This document shows, piece by piece, positions 57,445 through 64,000 of a stretch of DNA of 64,000 nt. How positions within the stretch are numbered: position 1 is the stretch's first letter; each line of letters begins with the position of its first letter. The notes beneath the pieces are model-generated. The model did no database searches, had not been told where the DNA came from, and saw only the letters and a program-made list of their open reading frames with translations. The translations under genes were made by a program, and so were the position numbers. This DNA is from Pseudorasbora parva (taxonomy: Eukaryota > Chordata > Actinopteri > Cypriniformes > Gobionidae), in assembly GCF_024679245.1 (NCBI RefSeq), contig NC_090178.1:21165713-21229712 (forward strand). The letters run 5' to 3'.

Positions 57445-57475
57445 CAGGCGAGCGGGCGGGCGGGCTGCGCACTAT
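57445..57475. promoter_or_regulatory. GC-box cluster upstream of adam15
   Basis: GCGAGCGGGCGGGCGGGCTG is a run of overlapping GC boxes (GGGCGG) about 360 bp before the adam15 ATG, within the most CpG-rich stretch of this spacer. Likely Sp1-type sites of a TATA-less promoter. Confidence 0.45.
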
Positions 57476-57825
57476 GCGATGCCTCTCATAAAGCTTATTC
57501 TACACGGTTACATGCGATTCCGCTGATCTCAAAACGAAACGAGCGAAATAGAGAAGCCATTATTATTGCCAGGCAAGAACTGATGTTTTCAGCAGGATGT
57601 CGGTTGCCCCTGACAGAACCCACACTGGGCCGGGAACACGCTTTGAGAACGGACTGCAGTTCGGCGTCCAGCAGGTGAATGGCCAGGTGCGCGTTCACGT
57701 GTGACGGATTCTCTGGGCTGACTGCTGGCCGTCTTAACGTGATTAACGTGCTGTTTTTAAGAACTCTGCAGATCCGCTACTCCACTTGAATTAAAAGAAG
57801 AGACCAATCAGTGCGTCAGTGGACC

Positions 57826-59853
57826 ATGCAGCACCATCATCAGTTGTTTAGATGTTTTTGGCGAACTGTCGTCACTCTTCTTCTATTTGAAGGCACCCCG
57901 CTCGTGATGTTCAAGGGGTCCCTCACTCTGACCTTAAACAGGGATGACAGCAGTTTCACACTGCAGCAGGACGCGCGGATAACTCACTCCTCTCACAATG
58001 GTATGGAATACTCCGCTTTAAATATTTCATTAAAGAAATGTGTTGCATCAAAAATTGCGTTATTTTTTGCGCAGTTAATAACTGTACATTTAGAGCTTTT
58101 TGTGATGCACAAATATCGCTCTATTTTACTTTGTACAGCTGACAGTGTCATTACTTAACGTTAATCAATCCAGTCATTTACATGTCACTAACATTAAGTC
58201 AGATATCCTATCGGGCAAAAATCCCTATTTCATTTTAGGTATTAATGCTAGTGTAATTTTATAATTTATCAAACAGGCTAAACAAAAATGCCCTTTAGTG
58301 GCCTATTAAATGTTCTTCACACTATTTAATATTGTTAAAGTAAATATGCAGCGCTGCAAAATGTTGTGATATCCTCACATGTGAAGAAAGATTTAGACTA
58401 CATTTATGCATTTACTATAGACACTTTTACACATTCAATCAGGGCATAGGATGTTGTGGGTGAAATGCTCTATAGCGTTTGACCCAGCAGTCTGCTTAGA
58501 GAAACACAGCGAACAGCTCAGCTATTTTAGTTAGTCTAGATAAGTCACAGGCTCTATTCTTTAAGAGCCTGCTTGGCAGATTGACATTTACCCACCTCAA
58601 TGTTTGTAAACTGCTCAGAGTGTAATATAAAACTACTGATTCTTGAAAATAATTGCAAACTTCAATCTGGGCTGCTGGAGAGGAAGCTCACTCTAAAAGC
58701 TATTCACATCCAAAATACTTGCCCATTCCCTTCAGGATTTCCAATTCTGACTTCTTTTTTTCTTTTCTTTTTTTGAGAACTTGTTGAGAATCCTAGAACT
58801 ATGTTTCAGCAAGTTTTGTCATTTTTGGGCTCGTAGTTCTTTAAGGCAGATTGACTGTATGCTTCTGATGCAGTTCAGAAGAACTGGGGCCTTGCAAACC
58901 AGTGCTGTACATGCATGCTCCAGCACAGCTGTCAGTCACTAAAGACTAAACAACAGCTGCCCTCACAACACAGCACACTCTTTTACTCACTCACAGTGTT
59001 ACTTTTAGGAAATCTGTGTATGAGTGTGCATCTGAAGAAAAACGTTCTGTGGATTGTTACATTACTGAAAGACATGGAATGCGAATGCGAATCTTACTGT
59101 TATAAAAAATATATATATATGTAAGCTTTATGCGAATCATATTAATAAAATAAAAGGCTATGTGAGAAATACTTGTCGTTCTTGCACAAAATATTTTTCT
59201 GTGCACCAAATAAAAGACTGTACACTGAAAACACTGAAAGACAGATGGAATGCGAATCTCACTGTTGTGAAAAAAAAAACCTTTCTTTCCCTGTTTTGCT
59301 TTTTTTGACATGCAGAAATTTTTGGCACTGTTAGCCAACCAACAGCGATTACTAAGTATTTGGGTTGCCTTCTGTTAAATTAAACCTTCTGTCATTTTGA
59401 CTCATTTACAGTAAACAATATTAAATAAATTCTACAAAGGTTTTGCAGGGGGAAACAAGCTTTTAAAATTGTCGGTTACATCTAAGCTATCACAATAAAA
59501 GTAGATGGATAAATTATATTTTCCAACTGATGAACAATAAAACATTACTAGTCAATTATCACATTTTGGCAATGGATGAGCATGGACTGCGCTATATAGA
59601 GATTCGTATGAGCTTGTGTATCTGGATTAATTTTTTGTTACTAAATACTTAAGATGTGAAAAGCGATTTATTTAAGTAAATGGACACATTTTTGCACGTG
59701 GGTGACATTTCATGGGAAAATAGGAGGTTTGTGAACTTAAGTTTATCTATTTCTACAGTTACAAGTCATAAAAGAGAGCTGAAGCCTCTAGTGAAGACAA
59801 GGCCATTTGCTGTGGTGGATGGAGTTAGGAGAAGCCTGAGTGATGTTTTACAG
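57826..59853 (+). CDS. adam15: ADAM metalloprotease N-terminus, probably ADAM15 (partial)
   Basis: First two coding exons only: 57826-58000 and 59759-59853, joined in phase 1 (G|TT gives Val). The gene runs off the window. Exon 1 begins MQHHHQLFRCFWRT followed by a hydrophobic stretch TVVTLLLFEG, a plausible signal peptide. Exon 2 encodes VTSHKRELKPLVKTRPFAVV then DGVRRSLSDVLQ, matching the start of an ADAM propeptide. The metalloprotease, disintegrin and cytoplasmic parts lie outside, so the family call rests on weak similarity plus position. In human, ADAM15 directly follows DCST1 on the same strand, as here. I chose the ATG at 57826 (context GGACCATGC); no earlier in-frame ATG is seen in this exon. 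Confidence 0.6.
58001..59758. other. adam15 intron 1
   Basis: About 1.76 kb with a direct repeat at 59065-59110 and 59232-59276 (GAAAGACxxATGGAATGCGAATC then CACTGTT or TACTGTT and an A run), and duplicate copy B. No other gene is supported. Confidence 0.6.
59118..59215 (+). repeat. Local duplicate, copy B (copy A at 56540-56665)
   Basis: See copy A. It lies within the direct-repeat pair of adam15 intron 1. Confidence 0.7.
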
Positions 59854-60484
59854 GTGGGTTTTTGCACCGTCTAATAACAGATATAATCAATCACACTAAC
59901 ATAGCATGTTAAATCGACTAACATCATACCATAATTCATGCCTGTGTGGATAACATTCCTTGTTACTGGAACTGGTAATAAAAGGTGTGTGTGTGGACTG
60001 AGGAGTGGGGGGGAATTCAGCAGGACATGACTTCAGTTGCTCTCAGCTGCACAGGAAATGTCCGTCCCCATAATGTTGCCTCTAGTTCCTCTCCTCTCAG
60101 ATCATACTTTATGTCAGGAAGTTTCCAACTGAATAAGTCAACACACCTACATTCTCTGTCCAGGACAGGACAGATACAGACACCAAACCCACCTCCCTCT
60201 CCTAACCTTTAATTACTCATTTGCTCTCTCATAATTTGTTTTATTCAGTTTGTCATTTCTCTCAGCAGTGTGATTTAAGAAATGATCCCTGGGTTACAAG
60301 CTGATTCATTTATGTTGTCATGCACAGTAAAGCAGCCCCTCTGTGCCTAGCTGAATCACAGAAACCGAGGCAACGATGGTCTGTTTTTAGCATGTTTTGC
60401 CATCGAGAGGAAAGGCGGGTGATGGCTTGGGTGTGTGTGCATTTATATGAATACAGTCTGGTGATTATAATCAGTGTCCTCAAA

Positions 60485-61950
60485 CAGGGTGTCCGCGGGG
60501 TTTTAAAAAGTATTAAAAAGTGATAAATCAAAATTGTCAAATTTAAGGCCATTAAAAGTGTTAAATTTGGTCTCATAGGTATTATTTTTTTCCAAATTAG
60601 GTATTATTTTTTCAGACTATCAGGTGTCCTATTCTGATTGAAATTGTATCTGCGTTCGCGTTAGTTCGTTTAAATATGGGCTTTAGCATATCTGGGCACA
60701 TAATCAAAGATCTTTCGTCTCCGTCTCAACGTATGTTTGATGCTGACGTCATATTCAGTGGTCGTTCGGCATCATCTCAGAACACTGCGCGCTCAACAGA
60801 CGTGGCTGGCTTACGTTTTATTTTAGACTTGCTTCAAGGCATATCTTCAACGACTGTCCTCATAAGAGCAATCTTAAACGATGTATATATATATATATAT
60901 AGTCTAAAATGAACAAAGAGTTGTGAGAGAATGAGGCGCGATCCATAGACAGTATATAAACAGTGAGATCCGCGTGTCTGTCTGCTCTTAAAGGGACAGC
61001 AGCCAATAAAGCTTCCTGTCAGTAAAGTTAAAGAACAAAGGGAACAGAGAAAATGACTCGCTGGGCTTGACTAAATAACTTTTGTAGCTTTAATAAGGAT
61101 TAACTATTTAATTTATAGTTTATGCAGTGCAGACTGCATATAACTTTGATAAGTGTATTAAATTTCTGTATATTTCCTTACTGTTAAGACAGGAAGGGCA
61201 GGAATAAACATGACATTTATTATGGGTTTATGTTAGCATTGTTTTAAGTTTACTTAAATTAAAAACTGTTATATTTTTGAAGCCTAATAATGAATGTAAA
61301 AAAAAAAAATCAGTAACTGTATTGATATCAGTAATACTGGCCTTCATTCATAAAAAGATGCAATTTAAACAAGTATTTAAAATATACTGTCTTTGTTGTT
61401 TCTACATTAATTTGATTAACTGTGAAATTATGATATTAAAAATGTATTAAACGTACAAAAACTTTTTTTATTGCGATTAATCACAGAAAAAATGTGTGAT
61501 TAATCTAATTAAAGTTTTTAATCAATTGACAGCACTAGTTTTTAGTATTTTGTTTAATTCAACAACTTATCACAGTTATAGAAATGTAGTATTTGGCTCA
61601 GGTTTTGTTGTTGGGAAAAAAACACTAAATAATTTAATTGCTGAATTACCAATTATTAATTGAAATCAGATGTGTGTGCAGTAATGCTTCTCCTTAACCA
61701 ACCTTTGTGAATGTTGAGATCTATTTTACTGTGTCTGAATGATAACTTATAACAGATTTCCTCCTGGTGTCGAGTCTAAATCTATTCTTTTTTGTATGTT
61801 ATGTATGTCAAAATCTGTGTAAATAATAGAAAGGTCGCTGATTAACACTTGCAATTCAGTGTCGTGATGGTTTTAAAAAATATTCTAAAGGTAGTAAAAA
61901 AGGTATTAAAAAGTAGTAAATTTAACTTAAGGATTGCTGTATATACCCTG
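60485..61950. mobile_element. hAT-like element (CAGGGTGTCCGCGGGGT end)
   Basis: The left end CAGGGTGTCCGCGGGGTTTTA and the right end TATATACCCTG are typical of this teleost group. GTATTAAAAAGT words are repeated near both ends. A second, partial hAT-type end (ATCAATTGACAGCACTA) is at about 61519-61536. No clear 8-bp duplication was seen and no transposase frame survives. Confidence 0.65.
60883..60901. repeat. Short (TA)n run
   Basis: About nine TA units. Confidence 0.8.
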
Positions 61951-62398
61951 TCAAACCATCCACCACCCACTAACTACTCATTTATATTAGCACAGCAAAT
62001 AGAGAGTGTTTGTTTCAAACTAACAACTTATACAGAGTGATATTTTGGAGTGCCATTCCGTCTCTAATGCATTCTGCTTCTGTTTTAACACAGTTGAACG
62101 TGTAGTTATATGCCACACAGCTTTATTTACATTTATATACATTTATTTAGAGTGAAGCTAATTATTTTTATGAGCCCCTTCTTTCAGCCCTTTCTTTAAG
62201 TGAGTCAAAAACAAACTGATGATAAGTGTTCAAAGTCCAATTCCTGTGCGAATAACTCGGTCGGTATATTTCTGAAAGTCAGAATTATACAGCATGACTA
62301 ATGAATTCTGACTCTAATGAGCTAGCTCTTTTTAGCAAATCCCCAACACTTATGAATCAGTTTTATAATTAATTATGTGCGACTCCATGAATTCACAA

Positions 62399-62713
62399 CA
62401 CTGTGAAAATATTGTTGGTTTAACTTAAAAAAGTTAGTAATCTGGTTGCCTTAAAATTGAGTTGATACAATAAAGGAAATTGGTTTAATGAATAGAAACT
62501 GAAAATATTATGGTATCTGAACCACATAAAATTTGATAGATCATGCCAAATTGTGCTATTTTCATATTTTACTGCGTCAATCACAACAACAAAAAAAACA
62601 TGCACAAATATACAAAAAATATATTATTTTAATTATATTTTAATAAAGGTTGTTGATTCTCAAAAATGTGCATGTATTAACTTTTTACAAATTACAAATT
62701 TTTTGTTACAGTG
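62399..62713. mobile_element. MITE with CACTGTGAAAA ends, copy 2
   Basis: Reverse-order copy of 26171-26564: CACTGTGAAAATATTGTTGG, then TCTGGTTGCCTTAAAATTGA, and on to TTTTGTTACAGTG. Confidence 0.75.
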
Positions 62714-64000
62714 CAAGAAGTAATGCTGTAGTAGTTGATTTACATTGAATATTTAAAAAAAAAATGCAAAAATAAAGGATTAATCAATTAAATTATCACA
62801 TTTATTAGAGTAATTCTAGAAATTAATAATTATAATGGCAATAATATCCACATGAGCAGTTAAAGCACAGGCAAAATGTGAGATCTGGCACAATCCTCAT
62901 CCTCCACCCATTTTCCCCTTCCCTTACGCACTTTTTTTTTTCTTCACCCTCAACTAGCCTCAGTAAAAGTACCCCACCCAGCATTCATCTGCTGCTGAGG
63001 TCATCGTGCTACATACTGCATGTGCTCAGGGACATTACCTCAGACAGAAAGAGACGTTATAAAGAAAGGGAGAAAAAGAGAGGCCAGAGCAGAAGGCAAT
63101 AACAGAATAGAGGGAGAAAGAGGAAACGGGAGAACAGATCGGCTGAGGCAGAGAGAGAAAGAGGGGAAAGAGAGAAGCAGATATGAATGTTCAGGGATGG
63201 ATTGGTTAAAGGCATATTTCACCAAAAAAAAAGAACATTCTGTAATGATTTACTATGACTTTGCTTCTTTTGGAAAACACAAAAGGAACTTTTAATGCAA
63301 TTAGTCTCCATGAGAACGGATGATTTCAAGCTTCAAAAGGGACATAAAAGCACCATAACAGTATCAAAAAAGGGGTCCTGCAAATATATTTTTTCACATC
63401 TTTTGAATATCTGGATCAGTGAACAGATCATTCAGTTCGGTTTTATTAAAATATTTGACTCAAAAGAATAATATGTTCACAAATTAGCATTTTCTCATGA
63501 ACATCCCGAAAGAGCTAAAGCAGATTTTCATGTTTTGCAGTAAAAGGATTTTCATCTTCCTCACACAATGAATTCAAAAGACTTAATATACAGAATATAA
63601 TTCACAGGCCATACGGGCCAAATTGATATTTGTATGATGCTTTCATGCCTTTTATTTTGAAGCCTCACTTCTCATTCGTTGTAAATGTATGGAAAAGTGT
63701 CTAGTACAGTCTAAATATCTCATTTGTGTTAGTAAAGAACATTCACATTAGGCCACATTAGATTGGAATGACATAAAGGAGAGTAAATAATAATAATTAC
63801 ATAAATTTAAAAATTCAAATATTTAGTAACACTTTAATCGAAGCCTTTATGTATAATGCATTATAAAGGTAGGCTGTTCATAATGTACGTTGCAATGCAT
63901 ATATCTTTTCATAAATAATTGTGCTCGGGGTACAACATCCAACCCCCCTGTCCCCATTCCCCGAAAAATGGGCACATTTTGTGGATCCTAGCAGATACCC

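Larger units (their letters stand above)
56415..57825. other. Spacer between dcst1 and adam15
   Basis: About 1.4 kb: dcst1 3' UTR, a MITE (56674-56992), and the adam15 promoter side. The open frame 57418-57678 lies in GC-rich upstream DNA and shows no domain. Confidence 0.6.
59854..64000. other. adam15 intron 2 (open at the window end)
   Basis: No further exon with ADAM features was found. Holds a hAT-like element (60485-61950), MITE copy 2 (62399-62713), a purine-rich stretch (63045-63180), and a truncated TTAA-type MITE beginning AGGCATATTTCACC near 63212. Confidence 0.55.

Noticed and set aside
57418..57678. Possible first exon of adam15 in an upstream open frame
   Set aside because: It has no signal peptide, and its donor and phase do not fit exon 2. 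The exon at 57826-58000 joins in phase with a hydrophobic leader.
63020..63295. Arg/Glu/Lys-rich open frame
   Set aside because: It is a translation of a purine-rich low-complexity stretch within an intron.

Overview
The window is vertebrate nuclear DNA, very likely from a teleost and probably a cyprinid. The genes are split into many short exons with GT-AG introns. The intervening DNA is AT-rich and full of DNA transposons typical of cyprinid genomes (hAT, Tc1/mariner and TTAA-target families), a 5S-rRNA-derived SINE3, solo LTRs and long (TA)n runs. No bacterial or viral coding region, CRISPR array or operon was seen. The species assignment is inference from gene content and repeat style.

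Six genes were rebuilt by hand from splice sites, and every complete model keeps the reading frame across all junctions. (1) 901-2189, minus: a RERG-like small GTPase (RERGL), 4 exons, 218 aa. (2) 3249-23788, minus: a TIF1-type TRIM protein (RING, two B-boxes, coiled coil, long Ser/Thr/Pro/Gln-rich linker with a 13-residue tandem repeat, PHD finger, degenerate bromodomain), 17 exons, 1280 aa. (3) 28263-30735, minus: a 105-aa S100-family protein, 3 coding exons. (4) 31417-44975, minus: DCST2, 14 exons, 720 aa. (5) 45419-56414, plus: DCST1, 16 exons, 679 aa. (6) 57826 to beyond the window, plus: the first two coding exons of a gene that fits ADAM15.

The order DCST2 (minus), DCST1 (plus), ADAM15 (plus) matches human 1q21-q22, which is the main support for the ADAM15 call. 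DCST1 and DCST2 encode sperm membrane partners needed for fertilisation. They sit head to head with 443 bp between their start codons, so a shared bidirectional promoter is likely.

Most remaining sequence is repeats. Several have exact target-site duplications: hAT copies at 13742-15052, 17518-18901 and 20124-20616, and an LTR at 49096-50091. Several are nested. The points most worth a second look are: a coding 39-bp minisatellite in the TRIM gene; transposons inserted within about 20 nt of splice sites in the TRIM and DCST1 genes; two solo LTRs in opposite orientation inside introns of the divergent DCST pair; a GC-AG intron in DCST1; TTAA elements nested in TTAA elements; and a RecQ-like helicase fossil next to a foldback element. 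I found no convincing new biological system. The novelty here is in gene structure and transposon-gene interplay.
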